From contig SVPL01000015.1 of NCBI GenBank assembly GCA_015065925.1, positions 1 through 43,994 of the forward strand: DNA of 43,994 nt, written 5' to 3'. This DNA comes from Oscillospiraceae bacterium (GTDB taxonomy: Bacteria; Bacillota; Clostridia; Oscillospirales; Acutalibacteraceae). This document shows, piece after piece, positions 24,784 through 35,300 of this stretch (positions are counted from its first letter, which is position 1; the number at the start of each line of letters is the position of its first letter). Below the pieces are notes generated by a model. That model saw only the letters and a list, made by a program, of their open reading frames with translations. It was not told where the DNA came from and made no database searches. A program made the position numbers and the translations under genes.

Positions 24784-27267
24784 ATGGCTACTAAGGGAGC
24801 AAAAAAAGGAAAAACAACTAAAAAAAGAAGTGCAACTGCTACCGAGATTAAAAAAGAAAGGGAGCAGGCGGCTCAACCTGTATCAGGTGGCGGACAAATA
24901 AAAGCAATTTTACTGTTTGCATTTGCTGTACTTATTTTGTTTTTAATAATTATAGAGGGTAATGACAGCTTTTGGAACACTTTACATAATTTTTTGTTTG
25001 GAGTTTTTGGCTTTGGCACATATACATTGCCTTTGTTTTTGGGCGTTGTTGCGGTATTTTCCGCTATGGATAGGTTTGCCACAAGCGTTGCTGTAAAAAC
25101 AATTGAAACATCGCTGATGGTGGTATTTTTAGATGCCGCTATTGATATTTTCAGCAAAAGCCTTCAGGGGCTTAGCTTTGGTGACCATATTTCTGCAGCC
25201 TATTCAAAAGGCGCTTCGGGCGGTGGATTTTTAGGTGCCCTTATAGGTGCGCCTCTTACAGCTCTTTTTGAAACTGCAGGAGCAGGAGTAATAGTTTGTC
25301 TTGCAATATTCGTTTTATTTATGTTGCTTACGGGAATCACCCTTATAGGGCTTTTTCGCGGAATTTCAAAGCCTGTAAGAACCGCTAAACAAAAGGCTAG
25401 TGAGAGTTATAACAGAGATAGAGAAATGCGGGAAGCCGCACGCAAAAAGCGTCAGGTTACTGATATCTCTGTGGATGATATTCCCGAGGAAAGGGAGCCA
25501 CCCGAGGATTTGGACGAAAAGGGCAAAAAGCTTATAGACGCCTATAATGATGACGATTTTTCTTCGGCTAACGCAGATGATGAGCCCCCATTTGAATTTG
25601 ATGGTGATGCCGCCGATATTGAGGTAGATGACGAACTTCCTCCATCAATTGCCGAGGTTATTGAGGAGTCTGAATCAGACAATAAGAAAACAGGTGAAAA
25701 AACCAAAAAGCCTGCGCCCGTAACAGAAAAGGAAATCTCTGATTTTGAGGGTGAGGTAATAAAAACAGGTGAAGATATCTCCGAGGAGGATGAGTATAAA
25801 TTCCCCCCTGTAAGTCTTTTGAAGGAAAACACCAAAAAAGGCTCTGCGTCAGGTGAAAAGGAGCTTAAGGCTACCGCCGAAAACCTTGTTAATGTACTTC
25901 GCAGCTTTGGTGTTGAAACCAGAATTGTAGATGTTACAAGGGGCCCCACAGTTACTCGTTATGAGCTTCAGCCCTCGGCGGGCGTTAAAATAAGCAAAAT
26001 CACCTCTCTTGCAGATGATATTGCACTAAACCTTGCGGCGGCAGGTGTTAGAATAGAGGCTCCTATTCCCAACAAGGCGGCAATTGGTATTGAGGTGCCT
26101 AATAAGTCTACCACTATGGTTGGCGCCCGTGATATTATTGAAACGGTTGAATTTATGACCGCAAAAAGTAAGCTTACCGCCGCTTTGGGTAAGGATATTT
26201 CGGGTACTGCAATCTTAACCGATATTGCAAAAATGCCCCACGGACTTATTGCAGGTTCTACAGGCTCGGGTAAATCGGTATGTATAAATTCCATTATCAT
26301 AAGTCTTCTTTACAAGGCAACCCCCGATGATGTTAAGCTTCTGCTTATTGATCCCAAGGTTGTTGAGCTTGGAGTTTATAACGGAATACCACATCTTTTG
26401 GTGCCTGTTGTTACAGATCCCAGAAAGGCGGCGGGCGCTTTGGGCTGGGCGGTTCAGGAAATGGAAAAGCGTTACCGTCTTTTTGCAGAATGTAATGTGC
26501 GTAATTTGGAAGGCTATAATCATTTAGCCGAAATGAGCGACGACCTACCCAAAATGCCTCATATTGTTATTATTATTGATGAGCTTGCCGACCTTATGGC
26601 AACCTCCTCAAAAGAGGTTGAGGACTACATTGCCCGTATTACCGCCAAGGCAAGAGCCGCAGGTATGCACCTTATTGTTGCTACTCAGCGCCCCTCGGTT
26701 GATGTTGTAACGGGTGTTATTAAAAATAATATCCCGACCCGTATTGCCTTCTCGGTATCCTCTCAAACCGATAGCCGTACCATTATTGATATGGGTGGCG
26801 CCGAGCGACTTCTTGGTAAGGGTGATATGCTCTACTGTCCCTTTGGCGCAAACAAGCCTACCCGTATTCAGGGTTGCTTCGTAAGCGAGGAAGAGGTTGA
26901 AAGGGTTGTAGATTTCGTTAAAAACGGTCAATCAAGTGATTACGATGAAGAAATAAGCGAAGAAATTGAGCGTATGGCGGCTCAGGGTGGCAAGGAAAAA
27001 GGCTCTAGAAATGATGATTCGTCCTCAGGTGACCGCGATCCTATGATATACCAAGCCATAGAATGTGTTATTGATGCAGGCAGAGCTTCGGCGTCTCACC
27101 TTCAAAGCCGTTTGAAATTGGGATACGCAAGAGCCTCCCGTATTATTAATGAGATGGAAGAAATGGGTGTTATTGGCCCATATGAAGGTGCAAAGCCCCG
27201 TCAAGTGCTTATAACAAAAGCCGAATTTTTAGAAATGCAGGCAAGAAGCGGGGACAGTGAAGAATAA
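24784..27267 (+). CDS. ftsK: DNA translocase, FtsK/SpoIIIE family
   Basis: The 827-residue protein pumps DNA through the division or sporulation septum. The N-terminal 200 residues hold about four membrane segments after a Lys-rich start. An acidic linker follows (about 235-350). The motor has the beta-part VNVLRSFGVETRIVDVTRGPTVTRYEL, Walker A GSTGSGKS (491-498), Walker B IIIIDELADL and ATQRPSVDV. The C-terminal winged-helix gamma domain (about 755-820, ASHLQSRLKLGYARASRI) reads polar DNA motifs. GGAAGT precedes ATG 24784. Whether its main role is vegetative (FtsK/SftA) or sporulation (SpoIIIE) cannot be told from sequence; the TepA neighbour matches the Bacillus spoIIIE locus. Confidence 0.96.
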   Translation: MATKGAKKGKTTKKRSATATEIKKEREQAAQPVSGGGQIKAILLFAFAVLILFLIIIEGNDSFWNTLHNFLFGVFGFGTYTLPLFLGVVAVFSAMDRFATSVAVKTIETSLMVVFLDAAIDIFSKSLQGLSFGDHISAAYSKGASGGGFLGALIGAPLTALFETAGAGVIVCLAIFVLFMLLTGITLIGLFRGISKPVRTAKQKASESYNRDREMREAARKKRQVTDISVDDIPEEREPPEDLDEKGKKLIDAYNDDDFSSANADDEPPFEFDGDAADIEVDDELPPSIAEVIEESESDNKKTGEKTKKPAPVTEKEISDFEGEVIKTGEDISEEDEYKFPPVSLLKENTKKGSASGEKELKATAENLVNVLRSFGVETRIVDVTRGPTVTRYELQPSAGVKISKITSLADDIALNLAAAGVRIEAPIPNKAAIGIEVPNKSTTMVGARDIIETVEFMTAKSKLTAALGKDISGTAILTDIAKMPHGLIAGSTGSGKSVCINSIIISLLYKATPDDVKLLLIDPKVVELGVYNGIPHLLVPVVTDPRKAAGALGWAVQEMEKRYRLFAECNVRNLEGYNHLAEMSDDLPKMPHIVIIIDELADLMATSSKEVEDYIARITAKARAAGMHLIVATQRPSVDVVTGVIKNNIPTRIAFSVSSQTDSRTIIDMGGAERLLGKGDMLYCPFGANKPTRIQGCFVSEEEVERVVDFVKNGQSSDYDEEISEEIERMAAQGGKEKGSRNDDSSSGDRDPMIYQAIECVIDAGRASASHLQSRLKLGYARASRIINEMEEMGVIGPYEGAKPRQVLITKAEFLEMQARSGDSEE

Positions 27268-27289
27268 AAGACAAAAGGAGTGATCAAAA

Positions 27290-29185
27290 ATGGGCTTTTT
27301 GCCAATAAATTTAAAAGAGGCTAAGGAGCGTGGATTTGATACACTCGATTTTGTGATTATTACGGGAGATGCCTATGTAGACCACCCTTCCTTTGGTACA
27401 GCCATTATTTCAAGGGTTTTGGAGGCAAAGGGCTACAGTGTTGGTATTATTGCACAGCCTAACTTTAAAAATACTGATGATATAGCCCGATTTGGCGCTC
27501 CCAAATTCGCCTTTTTAATTAATGCGGGTAATATAGATTCAATGGTGGCACACTACACCGCCGCCAAAAGAAAACGCAGTGATGATGCCTATTCACCTGG
27601 AAATAAAGCAGGTCTTCGCCCCGACAGAGCAGTAACGGTTTACACAAAATTAGTTCGTGAGCGCTTTGGGGAGGATATGCCTATTATAATCGGCGGGCTA
27701 GAGGCGTCACTCCGCCGTTTTGCCCATTATGATTATTGGGATAATAGGGTTATGCAGTCGGTGCTTACCGAATCGGGTGCGGACATTCTTTCCTTTGGAA
27801 TGGGGGAGAGGTCTATCTGTCAGTTAGCCCAAAGGCTTAAAGAGGGTATTGCTGTTTCAGAAATAACCGATGTTTTAGGCACCTGTTATAAAACCAAAAA
27901 GCCCGATGGCATAAACGGAATAATGCTCCCTTCTTTCGAAAAGGTAAAGGATAGCAAGGAGGCTTATGCCAACGCTTGCCGAATAGAGTATGATGAGCAT
28001 GATGCCGTAAGGGGTAAAAGACTTATTCAGCTTCAGTTAAATGGTGAATACATTGTTCAAAATCCCCCTCAGCCCCCACTCACCACAGAGGAAATGGATG
28101 AGGTTTACGCCCTTCCCTTTGAGAGAACCTACCATCCATCCTACGAAAAACAAGGTGGAGTACCCGCTATTAAAGAGGTGGAGTTTTCCATAACCCACAA
28201 CCGCGGTTGCTTTGGTGCTTGTAATTTTTGCTCCATAGCATTCCATCAAGGTAGGCAAATAAGTGTAAGAAGTGAGAAATCCGTTTTGGAAGAAGCGGAG
28301 TTATTAACCAAAAAGTCCGGATTTAAAGGCTATATTCACGATGTCGGCGGGCCTACTGCAAACTTCCGTCGTCCCTCTTGTGATAAACAGTTAAAGGCGG
28401 GACTTTGCAAGGGTAAAAAATGTCTTGCACCAACCCGTTGTCCCGCTTTGAAGGTGGAGCATACAGAATACCTTAATCTTTTAAGAAAAATTCGTAAAAT
28501 TCCTAAAATAAAAAGTGTTTTTATTCGCTCGGGAATTAGGTATGATTACCTTATAGCCGATAAGGATGAAGCCTTTTTTAAGGATTTGGTTAGACATCAT
28601 GTAAGCGGTCAACTAAAGGTTGCTCCCGAGCATTGCTCTGCCGCCGTTTTAGATAAAATGGGTAAACCTCATATTGAGGAATATTTAAAGTTCCAAAAAC
28701 GCTTTTACGAACTCACAAAGGGTATGAATTTGGAACAGTATTTAGTGCCTTACCTTATGTCAAGTCATCCCGGCAGCACCCTTTCAGATGCCGTAGAACT
28801 TGCGGTATTTCTTAAAAAACAGGGAATACATCCCCGTCAGGTGCAGGATTTTTATCCCACACCGGGTACAATCTCTACCTGTATGTTTTATACCGAGCTT
28901 GACCCCTATACTATGAAGCCTGTCTATGTTGCAAAAACTGCCGAAGAAAAGCAGATGCAACGGGCACTTTTGCAGTATTTTAAACCTGAAAACCGTCCTA
29001 TAATAGAAAAAGCCCTCAGAATAACAGGTAAAACACGACTTATGGGCTCATCTCCTGATTGTCTTATACCTGCCCCCGCAGGGTTTAACCGTGCAAAAAA
29101 CGCCAACGCAAAGGGCAAAAACGGTCGTAAATCCACCAAAAAGATGGGTGGAAAATGGGAACCTAAGGCAAGAAGGAAAAGATGA
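27290..29185 (+). CDS. YgiQ family radical SAM protein
   Basis: The 631-residue protein is of the YgiQ/UPF0313 type. An N-terminal B12-binding-like part with DAYVDHPSFGTAIISRVLE is typical of the family. The radical SAM core has the cluster motif CFGACNFC (C307, C311, C314), followed by the family segment DVGGPTANFR and a Cys-rich stretch (CDKQLKAGLCKGKKCLAPTRC). The C-terminal DUF3362-like part is basic (PGFNRAK; the chain ends in RRKR). The substrate is unknown. AAAAGGAGTG precedes ATG 27290, 22 bases after ftsK. Its stop overlaps the start of the next gene (ATGA). Confidence 0.95.
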   Translation: MGFLPINLKEAKERGFDTLDFVIITGDAYVDHPSFGTAIISRVLEAKGYSVGIIAQPNFKNTDDIARFGAPKFAFLINAGNIDSMVAHYTAAKRKRSDDAYSPGNKAGLRPDRAVTVYTKLVRERFGEDMPIIIGGLEASLRRFAHYDYWDNRVMQSVLTESGADILSFGMGERSICQLAQRLKEGIAVSEITDVLGTCYKTKKPDGINGIMLPSFEKVKDSKEAYANACRIEYDEHDAVRGKRLIQLQLNGEYIVQNPPQPPLTTEEMDEVYALPFERTYHPSYEKQGGVPAIKEVEFSITHNRGCFGACNFCSIAFHQGRQISVRSEKSVLEEAELLTKKSGFKGYIHDVGGPTANFRRPSCDKQLKAGLCKGKKCLAPTRCPALKVEHTEYLNLLRKIRKIPKIKSVFIRSGIRYDYLIADKDEAFFKDLVRHHVSGQLKVAPEHCSAAVLDKMGKPHIEEYLKFQKRFYELTKGMNLEQYLVPYLMSSHPGSTLSDAVELAVFLKKQGIHPRQVQDFYPTPGTISTCMFYTELDPYTMKPVYVAKTAEEKQMQRALLQYFKPENRPIIEKALRITGKTRLMGSSPDCLIPAPAGFNRAKNANAKGKNGRKSTKKMGGKWEPKARRKR

Positions 29186-30096
29186 AAAAGAAAATTGTTT
29201 TAAATTCTTTTTTAGTTTTAACAATTTTGCCTATTGCTTTGGAGCTTCTTGTGCTTGGTGGAATTTTAAGTGAGTCACCAAGCAATAAGCTCATTGAATT
29301 TTGTTTTGGAAAAGGGGCGTCAACCCAAGATTTTGTTGAGTTTTTAGATGTAGGACAGGGAGATTCCACATTAATTAAAAGCGGAAATTCGGTAGCATTA
29401 ATTGATTTTGGCGTAGAGGACGATGGCATTAAAATACAAAAATATTTATTCAGGCTAGGCATAAAGAAAATCGATGTTGCTGTAATAACGCATCACCATA
29501 GTGACCATATGGGTGGATTTTTAAGGGTTGCCGAAAAAATTAAAATCGAAAAGCTTATTATAAACAATTCAACCGCTGAGGATGGAGATACCGAGCTTTA
29601 CAGCGAGGTGCTTGGTTTGGCACAGTCCTTGAAAATTGAACTTATTTTGCCAAAGTGCGGTCAAAATTTTAAAATTGGTAATGCGGATTTAAGTATCCTG
29701 AGTTGTAATCGCAATGCAAATGAGGAAAATAATCGTTCTGTTGTTTCAATACTTAATATCTCAGGCAAAAAATTTCTTTTCACGGGGGATTGTGACTCAG
29801 ATACAGAATGTCAACTTGCATTAAATCACAATGTTAAATGTGATGTGCTTAAAATGGGGCATCACGGTTCGAAATCATCCTCAGCCTATTACTTTTTAGA
29901 ATTAGCACAGCCTGAAATTGCCATAGCCTCCTGTGGGTATGATAATATTTACAATCATCCATCAGGTGACGCTTTATTAAGATTTAAAGAATTGGGTATT
30001 GAGATTTATAGAACAGATTTAGATAAAAATATTCGTTTTACATTCCAAAATTATCAAAACAGTTATGACATTTCAATCGAAAGGAGAAGCGCCTAA
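29182..30096 (+). CDS. ComEC-like metallo-beta-lactamase-fold hydrolase, membrane anchored
   Basis: The 304-residue protein has one N-terminal membrane segment (about 8-30) and an outside metallo-beta-lactamase domain. The metal-binding HxHxDH is H104-x-H106-x-D108-H109, in THHHSDHMGG; FTGDCDSDTE and LKMGHHGSKSS follow, both typical of the hydrolase domain of ComEC/Rec2. It lacks the competence membrane channel, so it is the free-standing form, possibly an extracellular nuclease or phosphohydrolase. The ATG overlaps the upstream stop by four bases. The DUF3006 gene starts directly at its stop, a pairing often seen for this family. Confidence 0.9.
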   Translation: MKKKIVLNSFLVLTILPIALELLVLGGILSESPSNKLIEFCFGKGASTQDFVEFLDVGQGDSTLIKSGNSVALIDFGVEDDGIKIQKYLFRLGIKKIDVAVITHHHSDHMGGFLRVAEKIKIEKLIINNSTAEDGDTELYSEVLGLAQSLKIELILPKCGQNFKIGNADLSILSCNRNANEENNRSVVSILNISGKKFLFTGDCDSDTECQLALNHNVKCDVLKMGHHGSKSSSAYYFLELAQPEIAIASCGYDNIYNHPSGDALLRFKELGIEIYRTDLDKNIRFTFQNYQNSYDISIERRSA

Positions 30097-30306
30097 ATGA
30101 TTGTTTTAGATAGATTTGAAGGCAATTTTGCCGTTATTGAGGATGATGGGAATATAAAAAATGTTCCTAAAAATCTTATTGATGAAGCAGTTACCGAAGG
30201 TTCGGTTATTTTTAAAAAAGGTGATAAATATTTTTTGGATGAAAAAAATTCCGCAGCAAGGCGCAAAAAAATTGCCGAGCTGCAGAATAGCTTGTTTGAA
30301 GACTAG
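30097..30306 (+). CDS. DUF3006 small protein
   Basis: The 69-residue protein begins MIVLDRFEGNFAVIEDDG and continues with a short beta-strand pattern typical of DUF3006 (PF11213). It directly abuts the metallo-beta-lactamase gene (ATG at 30097 after the TAA) with AAGGAGAAG in the upstream coding end, so it is translated with it. The function is unknown; it may be a small accessory domain, since the family is commonly coupled with ComEC-like hydrolases. Confidence 0.88.
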   Translation: MIVLDRFEGNFAVIEDDGNIKNVPKNLIDEAVTEGSVIFKKGDKYFLDEKNSAARRKKIAELQNSLFED

Positions 30307-30325
30307 CTTTAAATATATAAGTTGG

Positions 30326-30538
30326 TTATTCACTTACTTGGTGCTCTGAATGTTCGCTTCTGAAAAGAAGGGAAATGCACCAAACTGAAGCTAAACCAAC
30401 GGCGGTGTAAATAATTCGGCTAAGCAAAGCATCCTGACCGCCGAAAATCCAGGCAACAATATCAAAGCCAAAAAGCCCAATGCTACCCCAGTTAAGACCG
30501 CCTATAATAGAAAGAATTAAACAAAGTTTATCAAGCAT
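30326..30538 (-). CDS. DUF378 small membrane protein
   Basis: The 70-residue protein has two membrane segments, the first containing the family signature IIGGLNWGSIGLFGFD (DUF378, PF04070). AAAGGAGTG precedes the ATG. It lies alone, antisense to its neighbours, between DUF3006 and rhamnulokinase. The function is unknown. Confidence 0.9.
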   Translation of the reverse strand: MLDKLCLILSIIGGLNWGSIGLFGFDIVAWIFGGQDALLSRIIYTAVGLASVWCISLLFRSEHSEHQVSE

Positions 30539-30630
30539 ATTATTTCACTCCTTTGTTTTTATTTTGTTCCAAAAAACAAAAAATATACAAATAATAAATT
30601 TGAATTTTCAAAAAAGAAAGGAAAATTTTT

Positions 30631-32103
30631 ATGAAAAAAAATCAAATTCTTGCCTTCGATTTTGGTGCATCAAGCGGCCGCGCAATGCTTTCCAGAATTG
30701 AAGACGGTAAAATGGTAATTGAAGAAATCCACCGTTTTTCCAATGACCCCGTTTTGGTAAACGGTCACCTTTATTGGGACGTGCTTCGCCTTTTCCACGA
30801 GATTAAACAGGGTATAAGTAAAGCCACCAATGCAGGCGGCTTTGACAGTATTGGTATTGATACCTGGGGCGTTGACTACGGACTTTTAGATAAGGACGGT
30901 CAGCTTATCGGCAATCCTTACAACTACCGTGATATTCGTACCGACGGTATGCAGGAGGAGTTTTATAAGCTTATGCCCCGCGAGGAGCTTTATGCCGAAA
31001 CAGGTATTCAGCAGGTAGACCTTAACACAGTTTATCAGCTTATGGCGGCAGTAAAATACCGTCCTCAGGATTTGGCTCAGGCTGAGACACTTCTTTTAAT
31101 GCCCGACCTTTTTGCATATTTCCTTACAGGCGCTAAAAGAATAGAATATACAAATGCTTCCACAACAGGTCTTTTAGATCCCCACACAAAGGATTGGAAC
31201 GAAAAGGTTTTGGCAAAGCTTGGTCTTAAAAAGGAGCTTTTTGGCGAAATCATTAAGCCCGGTGAAGTTTACGGAAATCTTCTTCCCGAAATTTGTGAGG
31301 AGTTACACTGTGACAGCGTTCCCGTTATTGCCGTTGCCACCCACGATACCGCATCAGCAGTAGCCTCCGTTCCTACTCAGGAAAAGGATTACGCATACAT
31401 AAGCTGTGGTACTTGGTCACTTTTCGGTACCGTTAATGATGAGCCTATCTTGACCGAGCAATCCCGTCAAATCGGCTTTACCCACGAGGGCGCATCCGAT
31501 GGAAAAATTCGTTATCTTAAAAATATTATGGGGCTTTGGCTCATTCAACAGTCCCGTCAGGAGTGGAAGCGTCAGGGACTTGATGTTTCCTTCGACGAAA
31601 TGGAAAATGCCGCAAAGGGTGCCGAGCCCTTTAAGTGCTTTGTTGACCCCGATGCCAAGGATTTTGTTGCCCCCGGCAATATGCCCAAGCGCGTTCAGGA
31701 ATTCTGCAAGCGCACAGGTCAGTATGTACCTCAGAATATGGGCGAAATTCTTCGTTGTATTTATCAGAGCCTTGCATTTAAGTATCGCTATGCTACCGAA
31801 ATGTTAGAAACTCTTATTGGTCACGAGCTTCCCGTAATTCATATGATTGGCGGCGGTATTAAAGACCAGCTTCTTTGCAGTATGGCGGCTGATTACTGCA
31901 AAAAAACCGTTATGGCTGGCCCCGTTGAGGCAACAGTTACAGGTAACGCGGCGGTTCAGTTTATGGCTTCGGGCGACTTTAAGGATTTATCCCACGCCCG
32001 CGCAGTTATTAAAGAGAGCTTCCCCATTAAAACCTATGAGCCCGATTTATCCTTGGATTTGAATGCCCATTTTGAGGAATTTAAAAAGTATATCGGCAAA
32101 TAG
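30631..32103 (+). CDS. rhaB: Rhamnulokinase
   Basis: RhaB phosphorylates L-rhamnulose to L-rhamnulose-1-phosphate, the second step of L-rhamnose use. The 490-residue protein belongs to the FGGY kinase family. It shows the N-terminal ATP-site ILAFDFGASSGRAM, the substrate segment IGIDTWGVDYGLLD and the rhamnulokinase-type ISCGTWSLFG, followed by HMIGGGIKDQLLCSMAA in the C-terminal lobe. AGAAAGGAAAATT precedes the ATG. It stands as a single gene with its own terminator; no rhaA, rhaD or regulator lies beside it, so the rest of the pathway must be elsewhere. The aldolase product lactaldehyde may link it to the diol dehydratase at the window end. Confidence 0.95.
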   Translation: MKKNQILAFDFGASSGRAMLSRIEDGKMVIEEIHRFSNDPVLVNGHLYWDVLRLFHEIKQGISKATNAGGFDSIGIDTWGVDYGLLDKDGQLIGNPYNYRDIRTDGMQEEFYKLMPREELYAETGIQQVDLNTVYQLMAAVKYRPQDLAQAETLLLMPDLFAYFLTGAKRIEYTNASTTGLLDPHTKDWNEKVLAKLGLKKELFGEIIKPGEVYGNLLPEICEELHCDSVPVIAVATHDTASAVASVPTQEKDYAYISCGTWSLFGTVNDEPILTEQSRQIGFTHEGASDGKIRYLKNIMGLWLIQQSRQEWKRQGLDVSFDEMENAAKGAEPFKCFVDPDAKDFVAPGNMPKRVQEFCKRTGQYVPQNMGEILRCIYQSLAFKYRYATEMLETLIGHELPVIHMIGGGIKDQLLCSMAADYCKKTVMAGPVEATVTGNAAVQFMASGDFKDLSHARAVIKESFPIKTYEPDLSLDLNAHFEEFKKYIGK

Positions 32104-32124
32104 TTTTAAAGGAAATATTTTATT

Positions 32125-32149
32125 AGCCCCCAAATCGGGGGCTTTTTTT
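32125..32149 (+). terminator. Terminator after rhaB
   Basis: AGCCCCC-AAATC-GGGGGCT followed by seven T, starting 22 bases after the stop. Confidence 0.93.
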
Positions 32150-32259
32150 ATGGTAAAAATAAACATTATTATCGTTGAATGTTGGCTTAATTAAAGGTTT
32201 TTTTGAAAAAATGATGTTGAAAATAAACATTTCCGTTGTTTTTGTAATATGTGAGTATC

Positions 32260-32288
32260 TTGACTTTTTGCCTAATTTATTGTAAAAA
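32260..32288 (+). promoter_or_regulatory. Probable promoter of the 1268-residue secreted protein
   Basis: TTGACT (32260-32265), a 17-base spacer, then TAAAAA (32283-32288), 45 bases before the start codon. The -35 is good and the -10 weak. Confidence 0.5.
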
Positions 32289-32332
32289 AGTAATAGGAAG
32301 ATTATATTTATATATGAAACGGAGGAAGTATT

Positions 32333-35300
32333 TTGAAGAGCATTAAATTCAAAAAAATTAAATTATTTTCTAAAAAGGTGACTTCAGTTTTACTTACTAT
32401 TATTATTTGTGTGGGTATGTTAACCTTAAACGGAGTTGTTTTTGCTACAGCCTTAGAGGCAGAATATTGCAATTCTTTACTGGGCAAGGTTACCGAAAGT
32501 GTTGCTGACGGTAAAACTACCCTTACCGTAACTCCAAATGATAATGTAGGTTTTAGAGGTTGGTATTACGGCGGTAAAGAGGTTAGTATGGATAAAACTG
32601 TTACGGTGGAGTCCTCTAAAGCCGCAGGCTATTACGCTGAGCTTTATGATTTTAATATTGTAGAAAATGGTAACATTGAAGCCTATGAGCTTGGTTATAA
32701 CTTTAAACTTTCAAGCGGTGATGATAAATGGTACACAGTCGCAAATACCGCAACCGAGGTTTATGCAACTAATACAAAATTTTCCAGCGGAAACAGGTCT
32801 GTCAGAATTAAAAATTTAGATGGCGCAAGCTACCGTAAAATCACAGGGCTAGAGCAAAATTCCTATTATACCTTCTCCTTTAAATATGGCTTCACAAATG
32901 CGGCTGATTATTTGGATTATGTAGCCTTGCTCGCTGCCGATACTAATGTGAATGTGTCGGCTAATTTAGGTGAGGCAAGTATTGATAGTAAAAAACTAGA
33001 TTCAAATTCGGGCAGTACAACTAACTGGAATACTGTTAAATTCACCTTTAATTCGGGTGAAAATACCGAGTTTTTGTTCTGTTTAAAATATGTTTCTTCG
33101 GGTTCAAATTCAATTTTTATAGATGATATTGTTCTTGTAAAGGACAATATTTCTGCCCCTACAAGCGGAAACTATGATTTTGAAGACCGCTATGTTGCTG
33201 ACTGGAATGTTTCTGATAGCAAACGCGGTTCCTTTGGATTGGATAACAATGCTACATATGGCTACAGATTAAAGGGTAAAACAAATTTAAGCTACGGACT
33301 TGTTTATTCATCACCCTACGAAATCAAAACCGGATATACTTATAAGTTTAGTTATACTGTAGATTTAAGTCAGGTTACCGATAAATATATTCCTGAGGTG
33401 GATTCGGCTAACTACAAATTGATTTACAATGATGACGGTACCATTAAATATACTAACACCCAAAGCTCCTTGCTTTTTGGACTTTCTACTGTTAAGGGGC
33501 ACAGCAGTACCGTTACATATGATAAGGATTATTTGATTTACAAGACTATAGAAAGTTATACCGGAGCATACAATGATTCCAATACAAAAGGCACAGGTTG
33601 TCCTAAAACAATCAGCGATGGAACTAAAACTATCACCTTAAGTAATAAATATTTATCGGGCGATAGCTTTACCAAGAGTTCTTTGGAAAGTAATGGTCTT
33701 GATGTCAGCAAGCCTTTGACAATAACTACAACCTTTACAGCCAATAAGGATTGCACCGTTTATATTTATTTCAGACTTGACGGACTTGGAACATATTATG
33801 TTGATGATGTTAAGGTTGAGCGTACTGCACCCTCTAATCTTTTAAATGAAATTTCAGGCAATGAGTTTTCTCCCGTAGGCAGCGCAATAAGATTAAGCGG
33901 CAAGCAGGGCATACGCTTTAAAACAAGAATAAACAAAACCTTGCTTTGCAGTGATAACATTTACGGTGTACGCGCCGTTGAGTACGGAACGGTAGCCGCA
34001 TTAGCCGATGCTTTAGGCAGCAACGAGCTTAAAATCGGCGGCGAGTATACAGTAAACGGCGAATCGTATTCCGCTAAAACAGGTGTTGCCTATAGTTTTG
34101 AAAAGGGTATAGACAAGGTTTTTGCTGAAACTGATCAATATATTGATTTCACAGGTGTTCTTGTAAATATTAGTGAACAAAATTATTTAAGTGACTATGC
34201 AGTAAGGTCATATTTTAAATATTATGACCAAAGCGGCAACCTTCAAACAATCTATTCCGATACCTACCGTCCCTCGGTTTATGATGTGGCAAAGGAAGCT
34301 TATTCTGCCAAAAATAAAGACGGAAGCTTTACTGAAAATAGTCAAGCAAGAGATTATTTATATAATGATATTCTTTGCCTGAACTATGATTACAGCATTT
34401 CTATTAACAATACTTCTGCGCCTATAAATACCGATTTTGAAGGTGTTACTTCCACGGTTTACCATTGCTACACCTTTATGGAAGACCCCGTTCACGGCAG
34501 AACCTATACCGACGAACAAGCCGCCATTGAAATGGATAGGCTTAAGGATTCGGGAATTACTTCGGTAAGAACTATATTTAAATCCAGTTTTGCCGCAGGT
34601 AATTTAAAGGAAACCTATCAAAATGTTGTTAGCAACGGTGTTGGCTCAAGCGTTAAAACAGCCGAAAGCTTTGACGGTTGGGATTGGAACACCTCTCAAA
34701 TGAAGGCATTTTACAAGTGGGCAAAAATGCTTCAGGACCGCGATATTGATATTATTTTAAACGCGGGTTGGAATATACCCTTCTTTATTAGCAGAGTATC
34801 CTCAATCCCTGAGCTTTTCTATCTGTTAGGCTATGAAGAAGGCTATAGCGATAGTGAAAATTATGGTGTTGAGATAACCTACGGCTTTGCGGATAAGTAT
34901 AACGAATCTGCTAATTACAACTTCACAGGTAATGAAACTACTGAGGAGAGAAGAATGATTATTGCCTCCCTTCGTTACGGCGAATGGATGCGTCAAGCAT
35001 TAGAGGCTTGTGAGGCAAACGGCGTTTACAATGTTAAATATTTACTTGCCTTCACCGAGCCGGGCAGAAAGGATAACCCCGATCAGGATGAAATCGATCC
35101 ATATTTCTGCTATCCTCAATGGACTCGCTTGGTTCAAGGCTTACACGATGCCTTAACCGATGCGGGCATCAGGGATAAGTACAGAATTATCGGCCCCAAT
35201 CAATCTATTTATGTTGACCAGAATCGTCCCGTATCCTTCCTTCAGTATTATTTGGATTTTGAAAAAGAAAATCCCGAATATGCAGGTATGGTTGATATTT

